Below, piece by piece: positions 45,816 to 55,175 of a stretch of 64,000 nucleotides of DNA. The translations under genes and the position numbers were made by a program. The notes beneath the pieces are model-generated. The model worked only from the letters and a program-made list of their open reading frames with translations, made no database searches and was not told the origin of the DNA. Positions within the stretch are counted from its first letter, which is position 1. Each line of letters begins with the position of its first letter. Source of the stretch: UBA11986 sp031402435 (GTDB lineage Bacteria > Bacteroidota > Ignavibacteria > UBA10030 > UBA6906); the NCBI GenBank assembly GCA_031402435.1, contig JANNSJ010000008.1:24265-88264 (forward strand), given 5' to 3'.

Positions 45816-48248
45816 TCATCGCCAATCCACAAGCGACAATGTTGTTCCGTCCGTTTCCAGTATGATCGCACCCACTTCGTCCGTTCGGTACACTTCCGTC
45901 TGCATGGCTCGAAGGCGGGAGACTACTTCCGGGGACGGATGTCCGAACTTGTTGTACCTGCCTGCCGATATGATAGCGTACTTTGGCTGTACACGATCAA
46001 GAAACTCCTGTGTGCTGCTGGTTTTGCTGCCGTGGTGACCGGTCTTGAGCAACGTACTTTGCAGAAAGTCACCGTACCGATCCACCATTTCCTGTTCTTC
46101 TTCCTCCTCTGCATCTCCCGTAAAGAGCATGGAGATGTTGCCATACTGCATTCGCATCACGACCGATGTATTGTTGAGATTAGGATGACGATGGGTTGTG
46201 TCGGCATCAATGAACGAAGGGGTCGGGCAGAGAAGATGGATGCGTAAGTCTCCGAAATTTGCCACAAGCATTCCACTCCGTGCAGTATCAACGCCGCAGT
46301 GCTCCTCCCGGATATCGGAAAGGTATTGCCGGTATGTACTAGACTTGACGGGCTGGCCGCTCTCCATCACCTCTGCAACATCGAATTGTTCCAGGATATG
46401 CGGCGCACCTCCGATATGGTCATCATGGGGATGAGAGATAACAAGGAGGTCAACGCGTGAAATCCCGCGGCGCCTGAGAAATGGAGCCACCGTACGTTCA
46501 CCGGCATCGTACTCGTTTGCCTTCGGGCCGGCGTCAATCACAATGACACGTCCCTCCGGCGTTTCAATCACGGATGCATCACCCTGCCCCACATCGAGAA
46601 AGCTCACTCTCAGATTGCCCGTGGTCGCAACTGCGGCAGACGGTGGAACGAACACGACAATGTTCAGCGAGATAAGCAAGACGAACACCAGCCTCTTCGC
46701 AACTCTCGGCACGCTCAAGTTCGAGAGCAACAGAAGCAATACATAGAATGGAAGAGCGTACAGGGATTGGAATCGGGACGTATCCACGTAGGCAAATGAA
46801 GTCGCCCCCGATACACGGATAATCCACAGCGTCCAGTCGAGCAACAATTGGTTTACAGCGCCATAGGCTTCAGCAATCCAATTACTAAACAAGCTCGCCA
46901 TGATGGTCACGAAGCCAAGCACAACACTTGCGCCCACCGCCGGGATGACGACAATGTTCGCCAGCAGTCCGATGATTGAGACCTTGCCGAAGTAGACTGC
47001 CGTTAATGGGAGCGTACCCAATGAGGCAGCCACTGAGACAGCACAGACACGCAGCAAGAAAAGCGTCGCCGACCAAATCATCGTGTCTGATCCCAAACTC
47101 GATATCCAAGCATTCATCTTCGGATACAGGTAGACAATGGAGAGTACAGCCATGAATGAAAGCTGAAATCCGACGTCGAACAGTTGACGGGAATCGATGG
47201 CGAGGATGATGAGCGCAGCAACACCAAGCGAATTGAACGAATTTGCCCGCACCTGCAACACGCTGCCAATCAGGAAGATGGATGCAGTAATCGTTGCGCG
47301 TACGACAGGCGGCTGGCTGCCGGTGACCAGCATGTAAAACCCAAGGGCGGCAAGAGTGAGGAGCACAACAGCCACCTTCGGTAGGCGAAGGAGTCCAAAC
47401 ACAAAGAAGAAGATACCTGCCACGACAACGACGTTTGAACCTGAGACAGCAAGCACATGTGCAACACCGGAGTTGGTAAACGCCTGACGGGTTGGAGCAG
47501 AAATGCCGCCCCGTTCCCCGATCAACAACCCTTTGAGAAACTCAGCTGATTCTCCATCTGTTGTTGCATCAAGCGTGTTCAAAATATATTCACGGGCCGG
47601 GACAATAACTCTGCTCATGAGCCAGGAGCCACCGGTAGAATCCAACATTACGCCGTTACTACCTCCGCGTACGAACATAAATAACGTGATGCCATTTGCC
47701 TCGTAGTATTGCTTCTCGCTGAACTCTCCAGGGTTACGAGCCTCCGACGGGCGGGAAAGCCTGCCACGCAACGCGAGCGCCATACCATATCGAAGCTGAA
47801 GTGGCGATTCGTTGCGAGGCCGCGTTAGAGTCACGCGAATATTCTCTTTCGTTTTCAATGCTCCAACATCCGTCCTGATCTCACGAAGCTCCATCACGAA
47901 CCGGATGGTTTTTTCCGCAACGTGAGGAGGCTCTACGATCCTACCAAGGGTAATCACATCACCAGAAAGAAGGCTGTCGGGAACATATGATGACCGGTCA
48001 CGATCCATGGCAAGTTTGCTCGCACCGCCGAGAATACAAACAAGCATGATCGCCTGAGTGACTGTCGCCATGAGCCCAGGCCGCTGTCGTGAAAGGAAGA
48101 ACACGATACACGCCATAAGAATAGCAGCGAAGAAGGCAGGGACAAGGACGTCACCGGGCAGGTCAAACCAATGACACAGGAGAATGCCCGTGATGATGAG
48201 AAGTGAGAGGCGAAACGCTGGAGAAGCAGAAAGCCTGAACGTGCTCAT
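45816..48248 (-). CDS. comEC: ComEC/Rec2 competence protein
   Basis: An 810-residue DNA-uptake channel. Order: N-terminal helices and an OB-like DUF4131 region (about 50-210), a multi-helix Competence domain (about 230-500, with GVAHVLAVSGSNVVVVAGI), and a C-terminal metallo-beta-lactamase domain (about 530-800). That domain has FLDVGQGDASVIETPEGRVIVIDAG, the metal motif ISHPHDDHIGGAPHIL, and LLKTGHHGSKTSS, so it may act as a nuclease on the non-transported strand. This implies capacity for natural transformation, though pilus genes are not in the window. Confidence 0.94.
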   Translation of the reverse strand: MSTFRLSASPAFRLSLLIITGILLCHWFDLPGDVLVPAFFAAILMACIVFFLSRQRPGLMATVTQAIMLVCILGGASKLAMDRDRSSYVPDSLLSGDVITLGRIVEPPHVAEKTIRFVMELREIRTDVGALKTKENIRVTLTRPRNESPLQLRYGMALALRGRLSRPSEARNPGEFSEKQYYEANGITLFMFVRGGSNGVMLDSTGGSWLMSRVIVPAREYILNTLDATTDGESAEFLKGLLIGERGGISAPTRQAFTNSGVAHVLAVSGSNVVVVAGIFFFVFGLLRLPKVAVVLLTLAALGFYMLVTGSQPPVVRATITASIFLIGSVLQVRANSFNSLGVAALIILAIDSRQLFDVGFQLSFMAVLSIVYLYPKMNAWISSLGSDTMIWSATLFLLRVCAVSVAASLGTLPLTAVYFGKVSIIGLLANIVVIPAVGASVVLGFVTIMASLFSNWIAEAYGAVNQLLLDWTLWIIRVSGATSFAYVDTSRFQSLYALPFYVLLLLLSNLSVPRVAKRLVFVLLISLNIVVFVPPSAAVATTGNLRVSFLDVGQGDASVIETPEGRVIVIDAGPKANEYDAGERTVAPFLRRRGISRVDLLVISHPHDDHIGGAPHILEQFDVAEVMESGQPVKSSTYRQYLSDIREEHCGVDTARSGMLVANFGDLRIHLLCPTPSFIDADTTHRHPNLNNTSVVMRMQYGNISMLFTGDAEEEEEQEMVDRYGDFLQSTLLKTGHHGSKTSSTQEFLDRVQPKYAIISAGRYNKFGHPSPEVVSRLRAMQTEVYRTDEVGAIILETDGTTLSLVDWR

Positions 48249-48291
48249 GGACGAGTACGCTCCAGAATATAAACGTGGATGGGAAGAACAG

Positions 48292-49239
48292 TTATGCTAC
48301 CGGATGCGACTTGATATTCTCAGTGATGTACTCCATTAACAGCGGAGTAACATGCGTGAGGTCGGCTCCGCTTGACGAGTGAAGCCGTGCTCCCATTTCC
48401 TCATGATTGCGACCGTAGAGAATGGCGGGAACAGGGTTGCGAGTGTGAGTCTTCGTGGACATATCTTCGATATTCCCGTGGTCGCTGGTAATACACAACA
48501 AGGTGGAACGGATATCCATCGTTTCAATGACGCCTGCAAGCATGCCGTCGAATCGTTCAAGTGTCTCAACGGCTTCGGCAAAGTTCTTCGAGTGCCCTGC
48601 GTAGTCTGTCTTCCAGTATTCAAAGAGGACAAAGTCATTGACAGTAACGAGTTCCACGAGGCGTCGACCGGCATCAGCCGGACTGATGAGCGGCATGTCA
48701 GGATAGCCGAGGTCCTTCCAGCCTTCGTTCGTAATATCGGCGGAAACTCCTCTTCCCTCTCTCAGGTCTTGTGCCTTGAGAAGAGGAATACCGGACATGG
48801 TACACGAAAGTGTCGTCACCGAGAGGCGGGTACGACGTTGGTTCATGTAATCAAAAAACCGTTGAGGAAACGCATTGGCAAAACTCGGACGCCGTCCAGC
48901 ACCAATGAGTTGCTTGAAGATGTTTTTTTCTTGAAGGACTGGTCTGAGGGTTGAGTAGGGGTGCGGACCAAAATGTTTGCCGATCATTCTTGAGGCATTG
49001 ATGCCGGTGAAGAGCGTTGTTTGTCCGGTACCGCTTTGCGGAAGTCCATCCACACCGAGGTTGGCGTCCAATGCCACGAGCGAAGCTGCCTTCGTGGAAA
49101 TCCTGGATTTCGCAAGTGACGGCACTTCGCCATCAAATAGCGACCGCAGTGCCGGCAAACGCGCAGCAAAGAATGGATTTATGGAAGCGTCGGGCACTCC
49201 AAGCCCAACGCCATCCAGGAATAACATCAGCACGCGCAC
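48292..49239 (-). CDS. Alkaline phosphatase-superfamily metalloenzyme
   Basis: A 315-residue protein of the phosphoglycerate mutase/phosphopentomutase-like fold. Metal ligands are visible in VLMLFLDGVGLGVP (Asp), LFEYWKTDYAGHS (Asp/His), and CITSDHGNIEDMSTKTHTRNPVP (Asp-His and His). The likely nucleophile is in SGTGQTTLFTG. It is shorter than true iPGM and lacks its second domain, so its substrate is unknown. It lies between comEC and a degenerate peptidase-like gene on the same strand. Confidence 0.82.
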   Translation of the reverse strand: MRVLMLFLDGVGLGVPDASINPFFAARLPALRSLFDGEVPSLAKSRISTKAASLVALDANLGVDGLPQSGTGQTTLFTGINASRMIGKHFGPHPYSTLRPVLQEKNIFKQLIGAGRRPSFANAFPQRFFDYMNQRRTRLSVTTLSCTMSGIPLLKAQDLREGRGVSADITNEGWKDLGYPDMPLISPADAGRRLVELVTVNDFVLFEYWKTDYAGHSKNFAEAVETLERFDGMLAGVIETMDIRSTLLCITSDHGNIEDMSTKTHTRNPVPAILYGRNHEEMGARLHSSSGADLTHVTPLLMEYITENIKSHPVA

Positions 49240-49262
49240 GCGTTACCTCCGACAGCATGCTT

Positions 49263-50063
49263 CTACTTATTCTCTTTCGGCTTGTTCTTAAACGGCTCGG
49301 ACTGCCCTTCGATGAAGTTCGTCCACGTCCGTTCAATCGTCCGGAACTCCTGCTTGAAATGCTTCTTGAATGCTGCCTCGAGCGGCGTCATCCCATTGAA
49401 GACCCTGAACACGCCGAAGGCTTTCGTTTCACCATACTGTTCAACCAGAAATTTCATCGTGGAGCCGAGGATGAAGTGTACGTCATCGCGTTGAGGAGGA
49501 TTGGGATATTGCTGGATGTCCTGGTCGAGATCGGAAAATGCAGCCAGCTTACCCCCAATGGGTGGTGTAAGGTTCGCCATCTCCCCGGAATGGTACACCG
49601 CATACGACTCCTGAAGCCATCGGGGACATCCTTTTCCCGAGGTTTGGTCAAGTACCGCAAGCGCCAGTTCATACGACAACGCTTGTTCAAAGATCTTCCT
49701 TGTGACAAGCGCTTCAATGGGCTGCATATGCAGCACGCCTCTCCAATAAATGGCTCCCCGCCATGGCTTGCGCTGGTTTGTCTTTGAAAGATATTTCCCG
49801 ATCGTGTCGTATATACGCACTTCGAGTTTTTTCTTGAGATCAAGACCCGTTTGGTCGCTGATAAACTTGTACTCTTCCTGCAGATAATCGGCAGCCTTCC
49901 TGGCACTCCCTTCGGAGATGCCGCGCTGATACATGACGTCGATGTGGACCGTCGAGATGGTGGAGAATGTCTCCTGCGCTTTTGAGGCCCCGCACACTGC
50001 AAACACGAGGCACAACCCGCCTACGAATCGAGCAGCACGCATGAAATGATATTGAGTGATCAT
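49263..50063 (-). CDS. Exported gluzincin (peptidase MA)-like protein with a degenerate active site
   Basis: A 266-residue protein with a signal peptide (FVGGLCLVFAVCGASKA-QE). The fold cues are those of MA-clan gluzincin-like domains: a strand LEVRIYDTIGKYL, the helix FEQALSYELALAVLD where an active enzyme would have HExxH, then PRWLQESYAVYHSG (normally the helix giving the Glu ligand) and STMKFLVEQYG. The first His is Tyr and the second is Ala, so peptidase activity is not expected although the WLQE glutamate remains. AAGGAG precedes the ATG. The role is unknown. Confidence 0.7.
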   Translation of the reverse strand: MITQYHFMRAARFVGGLCLVFAVCGASKAQETFSTISTVHIDVMYQRGISEGSARKAADYLQEEYKFISDQTGLDLKKKLEVRIYDTIGKYLSKTNQRKPWRGAIYWRGVLHMQPIEALVTRKIFEQALSYELALAVLDQTSGKGCPRWLQESYAVYHSGEMANLTPPIGGKLAAFSDLDQDIQQYPNPPQRDDVHFILGSTMKFLVEQYGETKAFGVFRVFNGMTPLEAAFKKHFKQEFRTIERTWTNFIEGQSEPFKNKPKENK

Positions 50064-50116
50064 TATGTTGTACTCCTTCTGGTTAGTTCACTATCAACAA
50101 CGACGACGACACTACT

Positions 50117-50563
50117 TTATGGACTCTCGATCAAAATCGTTACGGGACCATCATTAAGAATATGCACATCCATCATGGCACGAAACACCCCGGTGCGAAC
50201 CCGTTCGCTTCCCAGCGCGGATTGCATATGGTCAACAAACTTCTGATACAACGGTTCTGCCTCTTCGGGTCGTGCTGCGCCTGCAAAGCCGGGCCGGTTC
50301 CCTTTCCGGGCATCGGCATACAACGTAAATTGCGATACCACCAGCACCGATCCGTCGACATCCTTCAGGCTCAGATTCATTTTCCCTTCAGCGTCCTCGA
50401 ACACCCGCAGCGTAGAACACTTCTCTGCCAGGAACATGGCATCCTTTGCTCCGTCGCCCTTCCGAATCCCGAGCAGAATCACGAAGCCGCGCCCGATTCT
50501 CGAATGCACCTTTCCTTCAATCGTGACGCTTCCTTCCTTGACACGCTGGACAACTACTCTCAT
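50117..50563 (-). CDS. dtd: D-aminoacyl-tRNA deacylase
   Basis: Removes D-amino acids (and glycine from tRNA-Ala) from mischarged tRNA. Both family signatures are present: VVSQFTLYADARKGNRP and the Gly-cis-Pro motif in ILNDGPVTILIES at the C-terminus. It begins MRVVVQRVKEGSVTI, as is typical. 148 aa is normal. The ATG overlaps the stop of prmC by 4 bases. Confidence 0.96.
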   Translation of the reverse strand: MRVVVQRVKEGSVTIEGKVHSRIGRGFVILLGIRKGDGAKDAMFLAEKCSTLRVFEDAEGKMNLSLKDVDGSVLVVSQFTLYADARKGNRPGFAGAARPEEAEPLYQKFVDHMQSALGSERVRTGVFRAMMDVHILNDGPVTILIESP

Positions 50564-51444
50564 GCAGCTCGCCGTCCCTGCAACATGCGTTCATTGCCGG
50601 CGAGGTCGGTAAATATCTCAATCTCTACTAGTCCCGCATCCGCCGCGATTTGCCTTGCAACGGTTCCCTGATTGTATGCAACCTCCATAAACAACACGCC
50701 TCCATCGCGGAGCTTCTCAGCCGCAACCTCACAAATGCGCCTGACAAACCGAAGACCATCCCCATTGTCGGTCGTGGCAATGGCCGGTTCAAAATCTCTC
50801 ACCTCCGGTTGTAGCAATGCAAACTCGCTTGCCGAGATGTAGGGGGGGTTCGCTATGATCGCATCAAACGCTTTTCCGGGAAACACATCCCCGAACACAT
50901 CCTGTTGGTGAAGAGATATCCTTGAACATTGATGTCGCTCCACATTTCTCGCAGCAACCACAAGTGCCCCGGTACTCACATCAATCGACGTCATGAAGGC
51001 ATTGGGCAGAAAACGTTCAAGCGCAATGGGAATATTCCCGGAGCCTGTCCCGATATCGAGAACCTCTACCCGCGGCATATCAAGTGTCTTGATCCACTCC
51101 ACGGCCCTTTGTACGAGTTCCTCAGTCTCCGGGCGCGGAATAAGGACTGAAGAATTTACATACAGGGGTATGCCCATGAATTCAGTTTCGCCGATAATGT
51201 ATTGCAGCGGTTCGTGGGTAAGACGCCGTTGAAGAGCAATCTTAAAATCCGACAGCTCTTCAGGACTCAACGGACGGTCAAAATTCGTATAGAGGCTGAT
51301 GCGCGGCAGGTGAAGGATATGCGAGAGGAGCAGTTGAATGTTCAACCGCGCATCTTCAAAGCCGCGTTCATTGAGATACTTCGTTCCCCACTCAATGAGC
51401 GCCAGGATGGTCCAGGTTGTTATTGGTTGTGTGGTTGCTTGCAT
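50560..51444 (-). CDS. prmC: Peptide chain release factor N5-glutamine methyltransferase
   Basis: Methylates the GGQ glutamine of release factors using S-adenosylmethionine. An N-terminal helical domain (about 1-95) is followed by a Rossmann methyltransferase domain with VLDIGTGSGNIPIALERFLP (SAM binding) and the catalytic NPPY in DAIIANPPYISASEF. FMGIPLYVNSSVLIPRPETEELV is the family linker. 294 aa is typical. It is not next to prfA here but is coupled to dtd. Confidence 0.95.
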   Translation of the reverse strand: MQATTQPITTWTILALIEWGTKYLNERGFEDARLNIQLLLSHILHLPRISLYTNFDRPLSPEELSDFKIALQRRLTHEPLQYIIGETEFMGIPLYVNSSVLIPRPETEELVQRAVEWIKTLDMPRVEVLDIGTGSGNIPIALERFLPNAFMTSIDVSTGALVVAARNVERHQCSRISLHQQDVFGDVFPGKAFDAIIANPPYISASEFALLQPEVRDFEPAIATTDNGDGLRFVRRICEVAAEKLRDGGVLFMEVAYNQGTVARQIAADAGLVEIEIFTDLAGNERMLQGRRAA

Positions 51445-51509
51445 ATTCGCGGTTCAATATAAACGCCATCCACGTGAAATGCAACGTCGAACATCCGTAA
51501 CAATTGCCG

Positions 51510-51962
51510 CTACCGTGGCGGGATCGGCAACTTCGTTTCAAGATCGTCGAGATCGTCGTAATCGATCATGACATCGTACGCCTCGCTGAGCACCTTGGTC
51601 ATCTGTTGCTTCTTGGCAACAACGATGATGTAATAGTCCTTCATCATCTCTTTTCTGAACTGTGCGACAATCCGGGTGTTTCCCATCTTCGGGCTGTACG
51701 CATCAAATGCTTCAATGATAATTGTTCTCCCGGAGCTATCCTTGTCATGTGTAATAATGTCCGGAACGTAGGCGGTCGGTGTTCCAGCAACGCCTATCCG
51801 CACGGTGAAGACCTCGCTTCCATGACGATGGGCAACCCCGTGAGTCATCAGCCATTCGCAGACGACAGACTCCATTGTACTCCGCACACGATGACCTGCC
51901 TTCGACTCGAAGCCCGCCCGATGATAGCTAATGTTGATATCTTCGCCTGGTTTGGGTTTCAT
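51510..51962 (-). CDS. PD-(D/E)XK nuclease-fold-like protein of unknown function
   Basis: Not a recognised named family. The 150-residue protein has the spacing of small restriction-endonuclease-like domains: an N-terminal helix with a conserved Glu (RVRSTMESVVCEWLM), then YVPDIITHD, IIIEAFDAYSP, and VAQFRKEMMKDYYIIVVAKKQQ. The Asp and Glu fit the PD...E positions, but the usual lysine after Glu-X is replaced by Phe/Asp (EAF), so activity is doubtful unless a shifted residue serves. The ATG at 51962 has GGAA upstream; the longer frame overlaps the MFS gene. It lies 10 bases after that gene. Confidence 0.55.
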   Translation of the reverse strand: MKPKPGEDINISYHRAGFESKAGHRVRSTMESVVCEWLMTHGVAHRHGSEVFTVRIGVAGTPTAYVPDIITHDKDSSGRTIIIEAFDAYSPKMGNTRIVAQFRKEMMKDYYIIVVAKKQQMTKVLSEAYDVMIDYDDLDDLETKLPIPPR

Positions 51963-51972
51963 TGTTCCGTTT

Positions 51973-53313
51973 TCAGTGGAGTGTTTGATATTCACCATCG
52001 AGACCGGATGGTGTTGTATTTGGTGAAGAACGATGTGAAATATGAGGATCAACGACACGATAAATCAGCAGCAGGATCCCGATGACCGAGCATACAGCCC
52101 CCAGAGCGAAGACCGCCTTATACCCGAATCGATCGCTGATCCATCCGCCGATGATGCTCGCGAGATAAAATGGAGCGAGAACGGTATTCATCAACCCCAC
52201 ATACGTCGATCGTTGTTCTACAGGACCGTACTCAATGGACATATTGTACCGGAGCATCAGTTCGCTTCCGAGATTGATGCCGAGAAAGATATACACGAGC
52301 ATGAACCATCCGAGTGACGGGGCAAGCATTGCCCACAGGCTTGCACACAGCAGTCCAGTCGCTGCAAGGATCAGAGCTGGTTTATGGCCATAATGATCCG
52401 CGATATATCCATTTGCGAAACCACTCACAACCTGAATGGCAACCATGGCCAGGGTGAACTGCCCTACGACGGATTCATCTCCGTGAAATTCCTTCAAAGC
52501 GTACACGGTGAAGAACCCCACCGGCATGCTTGCCATGACAAGGAATGCAGACATGAAGATGAACCTCCGGAACCTTTCGTTCTGCCGAAAAACCCCCGGA
52601 AGTCGCCGGAGATATTCCCGCATCGGCCTCATCGCGATGACAGGGCTCGGTTGTTCTTCCACAAGCCTCGACTGGACAATGATGGAAATCATCTGGAGAA
52701 CAAAAGCACACAGGAAGGCAAACCCATAGTTCAAAGGGAATCCAACAGCCGACAACAGCCATGTCAGCGCGAGACCGCACACAAATGCAGACCCACCGCT
52801 GAATGAATTTCTCATACCGATCAGCTTGCCACGCTTTCCGGCTGGTGTAACCTTTGCAAACAAATCGAACCACCCAGGAGTAGTAATACCCAGGGCAATC
52901 TGGTTGCACGCGTAGAACACCAGAATGCCAATGAGAGCAAGAGCAGGATCGCTCACACCGAACAGGAAAATACAGAATGCCATGCCAAGAAGAGACATGC
53001 GTTGAACAACACCCCAGAAAATCGACCACGGTTTCTTCCAGGGACGCGCTTCAACAAACCGCGCTGCAAACACCTGCGGTAGAAGCAACCCCACCCACAG
53101 AATGACGGCAACAGATCCAACAGCGACACTTCCCCCGCCAAGATGGCTCACGAGTGCAGGCAGAATAGTCTGGCCGGAGATGAATGCCGCCCCTGACACA
53201 TAGATCACCCCTTCGACAATGTTGACCGAGAAGTTACGGCGCTCAACGGAAGTCATGGAGCTTTGCATCAAGAATGGACTGGGAGATGAATTGCGGCGAT
53301 CATTGTCGTGCAA
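51973..53313 (-). CDS. MFS transporter
   Basis: A 446-residue major facilitator with 12 predicted helices. An RxGKLIGMRNSFSGG segment after helix 4-5 resembles the MFS loop motif, and a long central loop (about 200-225, SRLVEEQPSPVIAMRPMREYL) separates two six-helix halves. The substrate is unknown. The exact start is uncertain: ATGs at 53313, 53268 and 53256 are all in frame with poor ribosome sites, and the first overlaps the amidohydrolase end by 14 bases. Confidence 0.88.
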   Translation of the reverse strand: MHDNDRRNSSPSPFLMQSSMTSVERRNFSVNIVEGVIYVSGAAFISGQTILPALVSHLGGGSVAVGSVAVILWVGLLLPQVFAARFVEARPWKKPWSIFWGVVQRMSLLGMAFCIFLFGVSDPALALIGILVFYACNQIALGITTPGWFDLFAKVTPAGKRGKLIGMRNSFSGGSAFVCGLALTWLLSAVGFPLNYGFAFLCAFVLQMISIIVQSRLVEEQPSPVIAMRPMREYLRRLPGVFRQNERFRRFIFMSAFLVMASMPVGFFTVYALKEFHGDESVVGQFTLAMVAIQVVSGFANGYIADHYGHKPALILAATGLLCASLWAMLAPSLGWFMLVYIFLGINLGSELMLRYNMSIEYGPVEQRSTYVGLMNTVLAPFYLASIIGGWISDRFGYKAVFALGAVCSVIGILLLIYRVVDPHISHRSSPNTTPSGLDGEYQTLH

Positions 53314-55030
53314 TGAGTGAGGGGTCTTTCATGACATGAGAGAACGTCGATGACGTGTAGATAACTTCGCCGCCGATGATCGTCATTTCAACGTGGGTGT
53401 CAAGAATCTTTTTCGGATCAATCTTCATAATGTCGGCAGAGAGAATTGTAAAGTCCGCAAGTTTGCCCTCCTCAATCGTGCCTCTAATGCTCTCTTCAAA
53501 CGATGCATAGGCTGCCCAGATGGTAAAAGCTTTCAGTGCTTCCTCACGCGTCATTCTTTGATCGGCATACCATCCCCCGTCGGGCCATCCTGCTTTATCC
53601 TGACGGGTAATGGCAGCATAAAACCCTGCGAGCGGGTTTGGACTTTCCACAGGAAAGTCAGAGCCTGCAGGAATGATCGAACCCTGGTCAAGCAGCGATC
53701 TCCATGCGTAGGCACCCTTCACGCGCTTTGGACCGACACGATCCTCAGCCCAGTACATGTCGGACGTGCAGTGCGTAGGCTGCATTGAAGGAATAATGCC
53801 AAGACTGTGGAAGCGGGGAATGTCACTTGCCTCAAGAACCTGTGCATGTTCAATCCGGAATCGCGCATCACGCGCTTTCGACGTGTTCGATTTCAGAGCA
53901 TCTTCATACACATTCAGTGTGATGTTATTCCCCCGGTCTCCAATCGCATGAGTGCATACCTGGAAGCCCTTCTCAAGCGCCTGCATCGCAGCAGACTTGA
54001 GTTGGTCTGATGAAGTCAGCGTTAATCCTCTGTTGAGAGGATCATCAGAGTAAGGTTCGATGAGAGCGGCACCGCGCGAACCGAGAGCCCCATCGGCATA
54101 TAATTTCAGCGCACGTACGGTGAGCCTGCCATCGTTGCCATCCAATTCCGGTCCACGCTTGAGATACTCTGTCCACGTTTCGCCAATGCCACCAATCGCA
54201 ACATACACCCTGAACGGAAATCTCTTTTGTGCTATAAGCTTTTTGTAGATGTCGATGCCCGGCAGGTCGACGCCCATGTCGTGGACCTCTGTCAATCCAA
54301 CTTTCACACACATTTCAACTGCTTTTTGAAATGCTTCGGTCCGTTCCTCCTCCGATGGCTGGGGAATCACAGCCTCCACCAGATCACTGGCGTTGTCAAT
54401 GAACACTCCGGTCGGATTGCCGGACTTGTCGCGGACAATCTTCCCTCCTTCGGGATCCGGAGTAGCCTTCGTGATGTTGGCAAGCGCAAGAGCTTTCCCA
54501 TTGACCCATGCTACATGACCGTCAATTCGCCGGAGATACACGGGAACATCCTTTGCAACGGCGTCAAGCATCGCGCTTGTGGGGAATGACTTTTCCTTCC
54601 ACTTGTTCTGATCCCATCCCCTTCCCCTGATCCATGCACCCGGTTTCAACGACGCTATCCGTTGAGCAACAATTCCCTGGATCTCCTCAACCGACCGGGT
54701 ATCGATGAGATTGAGGTTTGCAGCAAACGCTCCAAGGCCTTCCATGTGTCCGTGTGCATCGACGAAACCAGGATACACAGCGCGGCCATTCAGGTCAATG
54801 ACCCTTGTTGATTTGAAGTTCGACTTGATCTCCTCGTTCGAGCCTACCCCGGCAATCTTGCCTTCGTGTATCGCAATTGCCTGTGCAGTGGGTGTATTGT
54901 CATTTGCAGTGTACACGAGTCCGTTCACCAGCAGTATTGATACCTCTTTGGTGCGATGCCGGAAGATCATAAAATAGGAACCGAGGATGACAATAAGGAC
55001 GACGGCAGAAATTGCGCTCTTGCGATTCAT
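53300..55030 (-). CDS. Membrane-anchored amidohydrolase (YtcJ type)
   Basis: A metal-dependent hydrolase of the amidohydrolase_3 group. The N-terminus has one membrane anchor (SAISAVVLIVILGSYFMIF). The metal site begins VYPGFVDAHGHMEG. Further ligands are in THAIGDRGNNI and RIEHAQVLEASDIP, and the C-terminus has PAGSDFPVESPNPLAGFYAAITR. YtcJ-like enzymes often act on N-substituted or formamide-type compounds, but the substrate is unknown here. The start at 55030 (MNRKSA) is preferred to an upstream ATG at 55087 because it places the anchor at the N-terminus. Confidence 0.9.
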   Translation of the reverse strand: MNRKSAISAVVLIVILGSYFMIFRHRTKEVSILLVNGLVYTANDNTPTAQAIAIHEGKIAGVGSNEEIKSNFKSTRVIDLNGRAVYPGFVDAHGHMEGLGAFAANLNLIDTRSVEEIQGIVAQRIASLKPGAWIRGRGWDQNKWKEKSFPTSAMLDAVAKDVPVYLRRIDGHVAWVNGKALALANITKATPDPEGGKIVRDKSGNPTGVFIDNASDLVEAVIPQPSEEERTEAFQKAVEMCVKVGLTEVHDMGVDLPGIDIYKKLIAQKRFPFRVYVAIGGIGETWTEYLKRGPELDGNDGRLTVRALKLYADGALGSRGAALIEPYSDDPLNRGLTLTSSDQLKSAAMQALEKGFQVCTHAIGDRGNNITLNVYEDALKSNTSKARDARFRIEHAQVLEASDIPRFHSLGIIPSMQPTHCTSDMYWAEDRVGPKRVKGAYAWRSLLDQGSIIPAGSDFPVESPNPLAGFYAAITRQDKAGWPDGGWYADQRMTREEALKAFTIWAAYASFEESIRGTIEEGKLADFTILSADIMKIDPKKILDTHVEMTIIGGEVIYTSSTFSHVMKDPSLIARQ

Positions 55031-55175
55031 GAGTTGTTCAGGCGGTGAGAGTGTGGATGTTTCATGCGTTCCAATATAGAAAAACATCGCGAGACAATCC
55101 AGAAACGTTGCAACTCACACCTCAAATCTCTATGTTGACGCTCGTCGTCGTTCAACAACATTGCCGAGAGAGGCT

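Noticed and set aside
48292..49239. Cofactor-independent phosphoglycerate mutase
   Set aside because: Only the phosphatase-superfamily core is present; at 315 aa it lacks the inserted phosphotransfer domain of the ~510-aa enzyme.
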